Origin: Spongospora subterranea
Lineage: Eukaryota > Endomyxa > Phytomyxea > Plasmodiophorida > Plasmodiophoridae
DNA length: 32,612 bases
Direction: 5' to 3'
NCBI GenBank assembly: GCA_900404475.1
Contig: OUQQ01000170.1
Span: 1-32,612 of the forward strand
Shown one piece after another: positions 20,295 to 32,367 of this stretch; the stretch's first letter is position 1, and every line of letters starts with the position of its first letter. The translations under genes were made by a program, and so were the position numbers. The notes under the pieces were generated by a model. The model was not told where the DNA came from, did no database searches, and saw only the letters and a list, made by a program, of their open reading frames with translations.

Positions 20295-23200
20295 CTACGA
20301 AGACCCTAGAATTACCTTGCAGGCTTCCAAGGATTCCACCAACATAATCCCCAGTTTAACATTGGTTATCAGGCTAACAGAGAAATCAACAGATGCTCGT
20401 CGAATACGATATCCATTTGTCTTCTAAACAAATTCGAGTTAACACAGCACGCAAACAAACAATACGAATTTCAAACATCGCTTTTGGAAGAGGAAGGAAT
20501 ATTGATAACGAGGTCTACGCCACGGCTCTTGATCATGTCAATAATAGTAGGATGTGACCCGTTGCTGCTCGGTTGATCAACTTTTTCGACCTCCACCCTG
20601 TTTTCGATAAGGAACGCGACGGTTTCATCCGTAGAAAACAGAATATATCCCAAATTGATCAAAGTTTGTGCTGATGAAAGGAACTCTGTACGGTCATCCT
20701 GATTATCAGCAGAAAAGAACACGTTCCGCTTCGGCAACTTGAATCCGGTAGCCATCAACGATTTAAGAAACGCATCATGCCGGTTTACCCCGAAGCAAGC
20801 CACCTCACCGGTGGATGCCATTTCAATTTGCAATTGAGGATCCGCGCCAGCAAGCCGAGAGAACGAGAACATTGGAGATTTACAGCAGACATGTTGCATT
20901 GCAGCAACATCGATATGATACGGTTCAACTGGAACATCCAGCATTGCTTTTGTCGCTAGTTCAATGAAGTTCTTATTGAATGTTTTCGAGACAAACGGGA
21001 ACGATCGACTGGCGCGAAGATTACATTCGATAACCTAGTAGATTCATGAATACAGCAAAGTGTTGGAAACAATTTCAAAAAGAACCATTAATTGGTGGTC
21101 GCGGTGAAGGAATTGAATGTTGAAGGGACCCGTGATTTTCAAGGCCGTAGCAATCGCGCGAGCAGCTTGTTTTACGGAACTGACAACGTCTGGGGCGAGA
21201 GTCTGCGACGGTAGGAGAAGGGTGGCATCACCAGAATGAACTCCGGCATTCTCAACATGCTCAGAGATGGCGTAATTCATGACTACACCATTACGCGCAA
21301 CAGCATCAAATTCTATCTCCTAAAGATAACTCTCAATTGACCGCTGTGAATGAGCGCGTCCGAAATACTTGAGCGTTTTCAACAAATTTGGTGACAACAA
21401 TCGATGCACCAGGGGCATGAAGGCAAGCAGTTGTCAAATACTCAACTAAATCAGATGGTGAATGCGCAACGTTCATTGCCGCGCCTGACAGGACATAGCT
21501 GAAATCGGTCTGTCAGATATGGAATACACAATCGAAAGACTCATCGAACCTTGGACGAACTAGACAAGGATATCCGACATCGCCAGCAAATTTGAGTGCT
21601 GCCGCTTCCTAGAACAGAAATCAGACACTTTGACATAAGCTCTACACCGATAAGAGTACACTAGTAAGCTCCTTCCATGCAGGTTGTGAAACACCGATTT
21701 TATCTAAAAGCGCGCTGAACTTGAACCTAGCCAGAAGAAACTGAGGAGTGATGAAGAGAAGCGTCAGTCTATTTACCGATCCTCAGCAGTGTCGATGGAC
21801 TCAGGATGTGTTCCCAGTACATGGACTCCATTGCCGTGAAGGCTCATGCACATGTTATTAGCAATCTGACCGCCGACAGAGATAATCACTCCTGTCGTGG
21901 CCTCAAGCTGCAATTCGCAGGTAAGCAAGCATTCAAAAGACAAGAACAAAACCGCTCGAAGTACCTTAGAAACATCTAAAACAGTCTCTAACGACAATTC
22001 TTCGAAATAAAGGCGATCACATTCGTCTACACTCAAACGTGGTCAACTTCGAAAATAAATCCGAAGTGTCTGGAAAGCATACCGTAATCTGTGCTAACTG
22101 TCTCCCTGATCAAACAAAGTGGTTAGCTACAGAAGTGAACAAACGATGCGAAGTCAGCGTACGGGTTGCAGTTGATCAAAATTGACGGGACTCCAAGCGA
22201 TTTCAGAGCTCGCAAACAAGAGACTGCACACCAGTCGAATTCACAACTACTGCCAATTCTATACGAGCCACAGCCAAGCACGACGATTCCTGGACGGGAT
22301 TACAAAAGGAGGACAACGACGGAAGGATGCACGTACCTCCACTGTTGAAGGCGACATCATGTTCAGAAGCGTGATATGTTGTGTAGAGGTAGTTTGTCAT
22401 GGCGGGGAACTCGGCAGACAGGGTGTCAATTTGCTTGACGAAAGGCAGAAGGCCATGATCCCATCGGAAGGAACGAACCTAAACAATTGAATGAGAAACA
22501 TACTACGGTTCATTGTTGTGGAAAATACCTCGGACTCGTTACAGTTCAAACAGCGAGCTATCTGCTTATCGGCAAAACTGATACAAGTGCAGTTAGAGGC
22601 TTCAGAGATCGAACAAAAACGACTGTTTTACCCATTCTGCTTTAGAGTTAGAACCGCTCCTGTTGTGAGGGATTTCAGAGAAGTCGCAGATAGTGAGATA
22701 TCCAAGTGCATGATTGCTTTAAGCTTATAAAGGAAGAACTTATCGATGAACGTAAGTTGAAAAAGGCGATCGACGGAATACCCTAAATTAACGTTAACGG
22801 AACAACCTCACAATGACAAAGATTCCTATACCTCGACGAAGAGCAATGGCCACGTGAAGCAAACGCTTATCAGTTGCGTTAGTCAGCAACCCATCCAAAA
22901 TAGCATCTGGGACGTTGGCGGCTTCATCTCGGGCCGTGTCCCCAAACCCATCTAGAGATCCGTCTACCATACGAACACCTATTGGTTGCGTAACATTGGC
23001 AACAAGTCCAACAACAAGCGAACAATCCCACCTTTCTGGAATGCCTCCTCAAATGTACGTCCAATGGCCATGATTTCTCCGACACTCTTCATGGCGCTGC
23101 CAATTTCTGTGCTGACACAGCTGAACTTTCGCAGGTCCCATCTGAAGAAAAACCCGTCAGTGACAGAGCAACGTACATCATCGAAAGTGTTGATTTACCT

Positions 23201-26200
23201 TGGAATCTTTACAACAACATAGTCGAGACTAGGACGAAAATATTAGAATATTGTTACAGTATGTAATCGGGAAACCAACCTAGGTTCAAAACAAGCGGTG
23301 GTATCTTTCGTAACCGAATTTTTGAGCTGAGGAAGAGTATTGCCCAAAGCTAGCTTGCATGCGACGTATGCTAATGGATAACCTAGGGCGATTTTGCTAT
23401 GGGTGAAACCGTATACTACCGGAATTATTCCTGACGTACCGGTTGCTTTAGAAGCCAAAGCGCTGCTACGGCTCAAACGAGCGTTCATCTCGATAATGTA
23501 GTAGTTTTCAGAATTCGGGTCCAACGCATACTGAACATTGCATTCACCAACAATTTCCATATGACGGGCGATTTTCAATGCCGCCTGACAACGGAGAAAT
23601 CAGCGTGAAATGAAAACTGAAAACAAAGATGATTATACATTTCTAAGCAGAAAGTATTCCGAGTTGGAAAGTGTCTGAGAAGGCGCAACAACAACAGAAT
23701 CTCCGGTATGAATACCAAGAGGATCCAGGTTCTCCATATTACAAACAGCAATACAATTATCCTCACAGTCTCGAACAATTTCATACTCAATCTCTTTCCA
23801 TCTATAGAACTTTGAGCAACTTGATAACGCAATGATGAAAACCATCACACCCAGAAAGCGATTTGTCGATAATTACTTGTGTAGATCCAGATAGGGCCTA
23901 AACAGTCATCGTAAGTTTCCTAAAGAAAGCTCTGGATATGACATAACGCGACACCTGTCGGACGATTGCGACGAGCATTTCGGGGTTGTGCGCGAATCCA
24001 GACCCTAATCCCCCTAACGCAAATGCCGAGCGAACCAAAACAGGATATCCGATTCGTTCAGCGATTTCGAGAGCTTCTTCAACCGAAGAAGTTGCGGCTG
24101 AAGGGGCAACCTAACAAAAACTGTCATGAAATGCATGCAACAGAATTAATCAAGCACCTTCTCATTGATTTCCGCCATTTTCTCGGCGAATATCTTCCTG
24201 TCTTCACTCGCTCGAATGGAGTCCACACTGTGGGAACAATAATTCAATGACGGACATTGACATTGATAATTTGACCTCGTTCAACCTAGTGCCGAATACT
24301 CGGACCTAATTGAATATATTAACATACTGAATTCATTGCTATAGCCATGTGTAGATTACATTGTATTTCGCCAGCACACCAGAATCGGATAGTTCAAGAC
24401 CGCAATTTAGTGCCGTTTGACCTCCAAACTGCAATAAAATCCCATCTGGTCGTTCGCGTTGGATGATGTCGGTGACAATTTCGGTTGTAATGGGAAGAAA
24501 ATAGACCTAACGGAATGACAGTCGGGGGGAATACACTATTAACTCGCAGGAGGTAGCCATACCACATCGGCCATATTCGTCGACGTCTGAACAGTTGCAA
24601 CATTGGGATTGATAAGGACAACCTCAACATCTGCCTCCTTAAGGGCTTTAATAGCCTGGGACCCGCTGTAATCGAATTCGCCTACACATTAATCAATGAA
24701 GCGAAAAAAAAGTGATGAAACGAAATGCAAACCAGCTTGCCCAATAGAAAGCCCTCCGGAACCTAACAGAAGAACTTTGCGCACAGGTTCTTGCACAATT
24801 TCGGAATGTGCCTTCTCCATGATGTAGACGCGCTTATCCTATGGTAACAATGCTTACTGATCGTTAAATATGTAATCAAGCGATTATACCACAACCAGGC
24901 TTAAAAATTTATCGAACAAGAATGCTGTATCCGTCGGACCACCACCACCTTCTGGATGGAACTGGGTAATCGTCGATCAGAAATAATAATGAACACTGGC
25001 TAGCCAAACGAACCTGAACACTAAAGAATGGTTTCGATTTGTGGATGATTCCCTCATTACTGTTGTCGTTCGCGTTGCGGAACCACGGCACGAATCCCGA
25101 TGGAAGGGACGACTCATCAACAGCAAATCCATGGTTTTGGCTAGTAACATAGCAACGACCGGTGTGCAGGTCGACAACCGGCTAAAAAACAAAGTGGTTT
25201 TAGCCCAGGTAAAATACGGGAAAACATCTGTCTGTTAACCTGATTCATCCCCCTGTTACCAAACTTCATCTTGTAGGTTTGAGCACCTGCCGCCAATGCC
25301 ATCACCTGATGTCCCATACATATACCAAAGATTGGAGTATCCCGCTGTAGAGCGATACGGATATGGGCGATTGCCTCTTGAACCGACGCAGGATCACCTG
25401 AATCCAGAACATCACGAAACAAACTGTCGAGAGTACATGGGCAACTTACCAGGCCCGTTGGAGAGAAATAAACCATCATAACTGTCGCCAGTGAAATCGT
25501 AATTCCAGGGCACCACAGTCAAGGTGACGTCTGGTTTAGCCAGGTATCTTATATAGAAGTATTGAATACAATGATAGTACAAAACAAAACGCCGCACCTG
25601 ATAATGTTATTTTTCATCCCAAAATCGACGGCGATAATTTTCTTCGGGCCGTTGCCAAAAACTTGAGGAACACTTCGTGATACCTGACAGAGCAGGAATT
25701 AGCAGAAACTAAGGGGTTTGCTTGCAGGTTAAGTACCTGAGCAATAAGGTTGACACCGTTTGGATCATAAAACGGAACGTCATTGTTATTAACTAGGACC
25801 TTGCCCAATAAAGCTCCTAAAATAATGTTGGGATTAATCAACGCAGATATCACGAAAAATACAACTTTCCAACCGTTGTCGCGAAGTTTTTTAGTCAAAG
25901 CCCGAGTGTCGACACCTGCTATGGCAGGTATATTGTGTTTCTTCAGCCAGTTGCTCAGAGACGAGGTGGCATTCCAATGTGAATATGTATCGGTATACGA
26001 TGTCATAACTACGCCTGCAACGTGAATCATAGACGATTCAAATCTGGCCGGCAACCCATGAGAATCTAGTTCACATTCTGATGGAACACCTGCAAACTGG
26101 ATCATTAGCGAACAACAGAAACAAAGGAACACGCCAGTACCGTAGTTTCCGATAAGGGGATATGTGAATACAAGAATTTGACCTCTATATGATGGGTCAG

Positions 26201-26510
26201 TTAAGGTCTCTGGATACCCAGTCATTCCGGTATAGAAAACCTGTTGATATCTCATCAATATGGCATATAACAAGTTATGTCTGATCAGATATACCACTTC
26301 ACCGGCTGCACTAACATCTGCCCCGACGGATTGACCCAGCAAAACACTCCCATCGCCAAGGACTAGCTTAGCAAGTGGCTGCTTGCTTTGGGAGCCTTTC
26401 TGGGGGGCATAAGGTTCAGGAATTCCAGCAGGCAAGCCTTCAGGAAGATGAGCATTAAATAGAATTAGAGGCTGCTCTATTTGAGATGGATCCACGTATG
26501 AGCTCAACAT
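20295..26510 (-). CDS. glutamine-dependent carbamoyl-phosphate synthase, fused small and large subunits
   Basis: This enzyme makes carbamoyl phosphate from glutamine, bicarbonate and two ATP for arginine or pyrimidine synthesis. Start is the ATG at 26510. The amidotransferase part (26510-24900) includes [32 protein letters not shown], and FGICMGHQ with the nucleophilic Cys, then NHGFAVD and FHPEGGGGP carrying the His-Glu pair. The synthase halves follow: [18 protein letters not shown] near 23700, [17 protein letters not shown] near 23470, [16 protein letters not shown] near 22370, [13 protein letters not shown] near 21880, and [14 protein letters not shown] near 21220. The MGS-type regulatory domain ends the protein: [30 protein letters not shown], a 53-nt intron (20424-20476), then [19 protein letters not shown]. 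There are fifteen or so introns, mostly near 50 nt. The stop at 20295 holds if the last GTAATT is not used; otherwise the stop is about 20189. Confidence 0.88.
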
Positions 26511-27310
26511 CGAGTTTGAGCGAAACGAGACGGTGCACAGTCGACCCGAAACTGATTGAGAAAGAGAAAGATGACGATCTCTGGAGTGATTGGTCCTGCG
26601 TAATTGTCGGAACGAGGCAGCAGGTAGAACAGTGAAGGAAGCAGGATAATAGCGATGTTCGATGATGGGGTAAATTCAAATGACCATCAGTGAGGAGCCC
26701 CTGACGGGCGGACATGCTACACCAGTGAGGTGTCGACTGTTGGCGCCACCCTTTCCCGCCGTTCGGACTTGCCGTGACAGTGTCGGGGGATCCGTCTGGC
26801 GTAGCTGACTCGTTGGTCCACTGTCGCCAACAGTCGGTCACTGGGCCCTTGTGGCCATCTGGGTCGGCAATTATTCAAAACTGGCAACTCCGCCATCCGA
26901 AGGGTTTGGTGTAAAGACCAGAAACCTGATGAAAACGGTGATCATTCTATGGATACACTGCCAGACTCCACCAAACAATACAAAACCGAATCTGGAAATC
27001 GCAAAACGATTGACAATGCATCTGCTTCGAAGTGGCCGCTAATTGAAAACAAGCTGAATACCATTGCTACGATTTTGTTCAGGTCATAAGAACACGTCAT
27101 GAAATAAAACGGGTCGATTTTATAATATCAAGATGTTCATGATCACCAATTACAGTCCTACGATATAGCAATCTTGACATGACCTAACACAACACAGGTC
27201 ATAACGGCTTGAGGCGGATCATTGTTGAATCTATTAAACTCCTATAGGTATTCTTGACGTTAGTCCTAATTAATTCACTGCATCTCGAACTGCAAGTACA
27301 ATGACGAGGT
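26511..27310. other. intergenic, synthase upstream region
   Basis: The minus frame at 26455-26841 overlaps the synthase start in another frame and looks like a shadow or 5' UTR. A CT/GA-rich stretch at about 26560-26640 could be a promoter or leader. No gene is supported. Confidence 0.35.
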
Positions 27311-27800
27311 TTAGTTCAATCGGATACCACTTGGGAACCCTTTTCCTTCGACTTTCTCAAGTTTGACGTTCGTGAGCCTGATTTGTTGTTCCATCTCCAT
27401 CTGTTCTTGTTCAACAGATATCAATCGGCGGTTTTCCTGTCATATACTGGCGTCTTCAAGTCAAGCGACATTAGCTGCGTTTGAGAACGACCGCTCTGCA
27501 GTGCAGAATTCAGATGAATCATCTATAGCCTGAATTATATCGGGTCGATTTTTCTTTTGTCGAGGGGATTCCAGCAGCTTTTCCTCGTCCGGATCAACAA
27601 CCAATGAAGATTGCGCCCCCTCTCGACAATCTCTTAGACACATATTCTCCCCTGGACGAGACCATTAGTTGTTCCCTCACTGATTGTATGAGCAGTGAGA
27701 TAATGCAGCTCCTATCTGCAGATACGGCCCTCGTAAACGTAATACTCAGCAAATACATCCCCATCATCATTGGTTTGCGGTTCTCAATGTTCTTGTCCTG
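27311..27800 (-). CDS. coiled-coil protein, 5' end unresolved
   Basis: I do not recognise the family. The 3' part is clear: exon 27470-27651 (ending AERSFSNAAN) joins in phase 0 to exon 27311-27436 (ENRRLISVEQEQMEMEQQ onward to SGIRLN and stop). The 33-nt intron at 27437-27469 is very short. An upstream exon ending at 27726 (FAEYYVYEG) joins through a 74-nt intron. The last exon is a heptad-like coiled coil, and the middle exon is acidic then basic (DPDEEKLLESPRQKKNRPD). I find no in-frame ATG, so the beginning lies further upstream, toward the divergent gene at 27987. Confidence 0.4.
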
Positions 27801-27986
27801 ACACGCGCCATCATCGACTTCGGAACAACCAACGTGTCAACAACGAGGCGGAAGACCATAGTTTGGACGTCTGACTTTATTGAACCGCGCGTGCCCTTAC
27901 CGTTAATGGGTCGGTGACACCACTCTGATCATCCAACGACGTCTGCGATGGGCAGAATCCTATCGCGATACGATTAGCGACACGTC

Positions 27987-28673
27987 ATGTCCATCGCCCT
28001 CGTCATCGCACTGTGTATTGGTCATGTCGTTGGCCAGGACTGCGGCGGCTTCATCCTGAACCAGTTTACAGGAATCGAGTCGGCTGTGGGAAACGCTCTC
28101 GACCAGGCCGTTTCCTCCGATGATTCTCTGGCGTCGCTGGCCATGACGCCAGGGAAACTCGAAGCCGTCGCCAACGACGACAGCGATGGATACGTCGTCA
28201 GCGATATCGACGTGTCCTGTACAGATCTAATCGCCGCCTACGACACCCTGGAGTTGACCTGGTCATCTGGCGCCCCGATCTCCCTCAAAGTCGACCTATT
28301 GTCGGGCGATTCTGAGGATCAATGCAGCGCCAGGGAATGGACCCGGTCCACGACCACTGTCGAGGGCGGCGGCGGCACAGCCATCGACGTCCTGTCAAAG
28401 GTGCCGTTGCCTGCCGTTCGCGACAATCTTCATGCCGTGTCGGTATCGATCCCGGCCGGTTCCACCGTCGATTTCAAGTTGATCCGGTTCACGTCGTCGA
28501 AATGCGCGTCGTCGGCAATCGCCACCACCGCCGCTAATTCGACCACGACGAAGCCGCCGGCGCTCAATGTCAATAATGTCGTTGCCAAGAATGATTCGTC
28601 ACCTATACCAGGGATGTTCTCATTCGCCATCACGATAGTAGTTGCCGTTCTCGTTTCGATGCTGATTCGGTGA
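27987..28673 (+). CDS. GPI-anchor-like secreted surface protein
   Basis: This is a single-exon protein of 228 aa. Residues 1-17 (MSIALVIALCIGHVVGQ) form a signal peptide. The middle has four Cys, Asp/Ser-rich segments and beta-like stretches (LELTWSSGAPISLKVDLL, LHAVSVSIPAGSTVDFKLI). A Ser/Thr/Pro spacer with NST and NDSS glycosylation sites (about 185-206) leads to a C-terminal hydrophobic tail ending in a single Arg, the layout of a GPI-attachment signal. Such proteins sit on the outer membrane leaflet or wall. GC and codon use are higher than in neighbouring AT-rich genes and match the DUF2235 gene downstream. No known domain was recognised. Confidence 0.7.
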   Translation: MSIALVIALCIGHVVGQDCGGFILNQFTGIESAVGNALDQAVSSDDSLASLAMTPGKLEAVANDDSDGYVVSDIDVSCTDLIAAYDTLELTWSSGAPISLKVDLLSGDSEDQCSAREWTRSTTTVEGGGGTAIDVLSKVPLPAVRDNLHAVSVSIPAGSTVDFKLIRFTSSKCASSAIATTAANSTTTKPPALNVNNVVAKNDSSPIPGMFSFAITIVVAVLVSMLIR

Positions 28674-28751
28674 TCGGTTTCGCAGATGATACAAGCTCGA
28701 TTTGCAATTGTTTAGGTCTAAAATGAATGGCCCCATTACCGGTTTACAAAA

Positions 28752-29102
28752 TTAGCGGTTGTGTGAGAAAGAGGCAGTCGAATATACACTACTCCTGAGC
28801 ATCAGAGTAACTGCCTTGGATGTAAATAACATCCATAGTATAAGCCTCGTCCAATATGTAAGTAAATAACAGTGACCAAAGCAGGGTGTACCCTTTATCA
28901 CCTCCCCGAACACAATACTGCAACCCATGCTACCAGCAGTGTTCTCTAAGTTGGATAGGGTAGTTGGAAGTTTATCGCCACTGAGGCACGACGGTAATGA
29001 TGTCCAGAGCAGATCTGATAGGTCTCGCTTCACAGATATGCCAGCTACTGGGTCTACACCTGCAGTTCTAAGGGGTATCGGGATGATGAAATGATCAACC
29101 AC
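28752..29102 (-). CDS. unassigned open frame
   Basis: This is a 116-codon frame with no in-frame ATG at its 5' end. It includes VDPVAGISVKRDLSDLLWTS, KLPTTLSNLENTAGSMGCSI and GEVIKGTPCFGHC. It is protein-like but I cannot assign it. It could be an exon or a fragment of an old element between the surface-protein and hydrolase genes. Confidence 0.25.
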   Translation of the reverse strand: MVDHFIIPIPLRTAGVDPVAGISVKRDLSDLLWTSLPSCLSGDKLPTTLSNLENTAGSMGCSIVFGEVIKGTPCFGHCYLLTYWTRLILWMLFTSKAVTLMLRSSVYSTASFSHNR

Positions 29103-29300
29103 AGTAAACTGAACACTCGCAAGAAACAGTCTTTACATTGTCTCATTGAATACTTTAGAGTACAGTGGTTGGGTTTAGGAAGACCCGGAAAACGGTTATA
29201 GAGCACAGGTTGTGAAATGCAGCGAAGATATTGTGGGAAGTGACAGGAGATATTATTGTAATCGAGGGGAGAACGGGACCCGAATACAGGTTTGGATTAC

Positions 29301-30949
29301 ATGGAGGCTGGGGCACCTATCAGGGAACCCATTCCAACGACACCGTCCCTGGATGGCGACACCGCCCAGTCGGCAACCACACCGCACCCGCTCACCGACA
29401 ATGCTGACAACCACGCCATCGAGCCCAAGAAGCGCGTCTTCGTGTTCCTGGATGGCACTTGGGTGAGCGCTGACCGATATTCATTTGTCGAACACCGAAT
29501 CAATACTGATTGAATGACGATAGAATGAGCCGACGTCCAATACCCACAGTAATCCGTCTCATCTTCCTGTTTTGGGCCCCGTCTTGACGATATTGTCTCG
29601 TTTGTTTGGTGGCAGTTTGGCGCCTACACAGCATTCTAGCGCCTGTTGGCAACGATGGCGTCAAACAGGTGTGCTTCTACCAGGAAGGGATCGGGACCGG
29701 AGCGAGCGATCAGATCGCCGGAGGTGTGTTCGCCTTATCGCTGGAACACTACATCATGAGCGCTTACGCCTGGCTCATCCTCAACTACTCCGACAACGAC
29801 GAGCTGTTCGTGTTTGGGTTCAGCCGCGGGGCGTTCGTCGCCCGCAGCCTGGTCGGGCTGATCTCCCGATGCGGTCTCTTGGAGCCGGGATCGCCGTTGA
29901 CCATCGGCCAGGTCCTCGAGCGGTATAGGCGAATGACGTCCAGCTTGCCCAACCGCCCCATGAAGCTTAAACAGCTCAAACGCCTGCCGTTGGGCAGTAT
30001 CTCGGTCGGGGAAGATTTCGAGAGCCATTTCATCCAGAAATGTAGTCGGTGCGTCAACGTCCACTACATGGGAATATTCGACACAGTAATCCGTCGTCGC
30101 CGTGTATGGACCAGGGAAGTTGCTGAGCAGATCTGGCTCAGGTGGCGTCGGTCGGAATACCGGTTGGAACGATCAACATCGCCAATGTGACCACATCCGG
30201 TTTGTCGTGGAACAAGATCGGTATATCGAAGCGGATCCTGCGAGGGCGACACGCCCTGGCCGTTGACGAGCATCGTCGCCATTTCCGGCCCACATTGTGG
30301 ACGGTGAAGAAGGCGAAATTCTATAGGAAATACCACGGGGACGACGACGATCTGTATAGGTGGTCGCGATTCCGATATGGTCACGATATCGAACAACGCT
30401 GGTTTGTTGGCGCTCATAGCAATATCGGCGGTGGATACGCCAACGACTCCCTACAGCAGGTGAAACTGGATTATATCGCCCGACACGATATTGTTGTTCA
30501 TGTGTTCGCGTACGCAGCTGCCGCTGAAATGGATTATGGACGGCGCTATCGCCGCTGGAATGGCGTTCAAAAAACACCAACCGGTTACCGACGATGAGAC
30601 GCTGGCGTCCAGCATCGTCGACTCGCACTCCTCCTTCTTATACGGGGCGTATAAGTGGATTCCGGTTCTCGGGGCGCCCTGTAAGGAGCTGTGAGATCCA
30701 ATTGTCGACGAATTTGGCTGAGAACACATGATTGGGGTAGATTATCGGACGATTGGGGATACTGAACCGGGACTGATCAACATGAACGAGATCATCGATA
30801 AATCCGTTTTTGTTCGCTGGCAAGGGGACGAATCGTATCGGCCACGAAATATCGAGCAATGGGCCAAAGAGCGCAACGTTGATCTGTCTGGGCCTCCAGT
30901 ACATCGAAACGCCAGAACCGGTAGTTTTGGTCACGATGGTGGCGCGTAG
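29301..30949 (+). CDS. DUF2235 alpha/beta-hydrolase
   Basis: DUF2235 proteins are alpha/beta-hydrolase-fold enzymes related to bacterial Tle1 phospholipases; substrates in eukaryotes are mostly unknown. Six exons close exactly: 29301-29462, 29524-29548, 29616-30085, 30142-30459, 30518-30680 and 30741-30949, giving 448 aa. The introns are 56-67 nt. Exon 2 is only 25 nt and restores the family start FLDGTWNEPTSN. Other motifs are YQEGIGTG, the nucleophile elbow FGFSRGAF, YMGIFDTVASVGIP with the acid, and WFVGAHSNIGGGY with the His. The end, INMNEIIDKSVFVRW and SYRPRNIEQWAKERNVDL, is typical of the family. No signal peptide or membrane helix is visible, so it is probably intracellular. Confidence 0.85.
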
Positions 30950-31153
30950 TTTTTTGATGAGGAATTGATATGGTACAGGGTTGCCAATCGAAGATGGCGA
31001 AATACATGTACAAAGAGAGTACAGATCAGGGTCAGTCCCGTCAAATGGACTAGACAATATCGACGAAATATCGTAATTCTTCCCGGATTCTCAATAAAAA
31101 CCGACACCGACCCAGTTCTACGCAAACTCGGAAAACACTTCTGGCGCCCGTCT

Positions 31154-31526
31154 TCATGTGGTTTCTTTTTGTAAAGAAATCAACTGGGTCTGTGTCACCG
31201 ACAAATGCCTGATAATATCCCAGAAAAGAGGGTATCTGATCCAACATATCTCCCCAGTCACGAGAATACATTTGCCATTAAACTGTTGAGGATCAGACAC
31301 TGGTCGATTGTGAACCTGATCCTGTTCATCATGCATGGCCTTTGACGCCATCTTCTAAATCATACTCAAACTTGCTGACATTCCATCGTTTCGTTCTCAT
31401 TTCGAGGCGGGCGGAATCAAATTCGTCGTCGGACAGATGAAGTTGCTCATTCGTTTTGAGTTCGTATTTATAATGGCTGAAGTTGATAGTTATCAACACC
31501 GAATGAGTAAAGTCCTGGCTAGACAT
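31154..31526 (-). CDS. short hypothetical gene, uncertain
   Basis: The ATG at 31526 opens MSSQDFTHSVLITINFSHYK and continues for 65 codons. A GTCAGC donor and an AACAG acceptor 57 nt later would join it to a frame with NGKCILVTGEICWIRYPLFW, ending at 31154, for about 104 aa. The family is not recognised. It overlaps the possible plus-strand gene that starts near 31440, so at most one model may be right at that end. Confidence 0.25.
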
Positions 31527-31529
31527 TTG

Positions 31530-32062
31530 AAATCAAATATAGGCGGCCGCCACACTTTCTTAAAGCGATCACCACTTGCGAAGTTTCGCGGTTGCTGGCA
31601 GTACATCGTCACCGGTAGGATAATGCGGTTTCACATTCATTTGGTGAATGATGACGCCCCGACGTTGGGGGCATACTGTACGCGATGTCATGGGTTTTAA
31701 AAAGTTGGTGGTATTGCCTCTTGGAACACGAGGTCGTTGGGAAAATTGGCAACCTGTTACTGGGCACTGGAATTTATCAAAATACAGCTTTGTGATGCAC
31801 TACCACATTGTTCGAGTTGTTGGAACCATACACGAACATGGCCCAGCCCACCCCTCGAACATCGCGAGCTGGTTGTATTCAACTGGGATTTGGAGGCGAT
31901 AATGTGTGGATATTCAGGCGTGGACACAGATATCTCGGTTATCGATGGACGAGACGATTCAGGAAACGGCGACATAGGGGTAGTAGACATTTCATCTGAC
32001 GTCCACGATGAGTTGATTCAGTACGTGCTGACAGTGGTGGAGTTGACAAGTTGTCCAACGTG
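31530..32062 (+). CDS. partial gene, possible POT1-like zinc/OB segment
   Basis: One frame reads AKFRGCWQYIVTGRIMRFHIH and ends AYCTRCHG. A 39-nt intron (donor near 31697, ACGAG acceptor) would join it to LCDALPHCSSCWNHTRTWP and HRELVVFNWDLEAIMCGYSG, running to a GTGAGT donor at about 32060. The order, a strand-rich FRxxxxxxGRIxxF segment then paired CxxC motifs then strands, resembles the C-terminal region of fungal POT1 telomere proteins. RPA-type zinc ribbons also look like this. The N-terminal telomere-binding OB fold is not found upstream and the splice model is weak. A 97-codon minus frame (32018-32311) competes with it. Confidence 0.28.
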
Positions 32063-32367
32063 AGTGATGGGCGATTCGGTGGGACCAGGTCCGATGATAG
32101 ATTCGGTACAGCCACCTGTGGTGACGGTTGGCCAGTCGATCATCATCAGCTCATGCACTCGCTCGGAGCTAAGAAGTTCCCCATTTTCGTAGGTGATTCC
32201 TAACAACATTTTTGTCATGTTGACGAGAAAAGCTGAAAATCTGTCATTGCAGAGAACTCGATGGTCGAAGAGAACGAGCGATGTGAGGAGATAACGCAGG
32301 TAAGCAAACAATCAATAGTGTATTGGATCACTAGATATATGATTCGGACTTGTGAGTTCGTACCGTT

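Noticed and set aside
26455..26841. minus ORF across the synthase start
   Set aside because: It is a different frame from the conserved amidotransferase and Ser-rich without features; probably leader sequence.
30064..31057. minus ORFs opposite the DUF2235 gene
   Set aside because: They are shadows of the six-exon plus-strand gene, which has clear family motifs.
32018..32311. 97-codon minus ORF near the repeat
   Set aside because: It is protein-like but has no domain, and it spans a strong plus-strand GTGAGT donor; it remains an alternative rather than a call.
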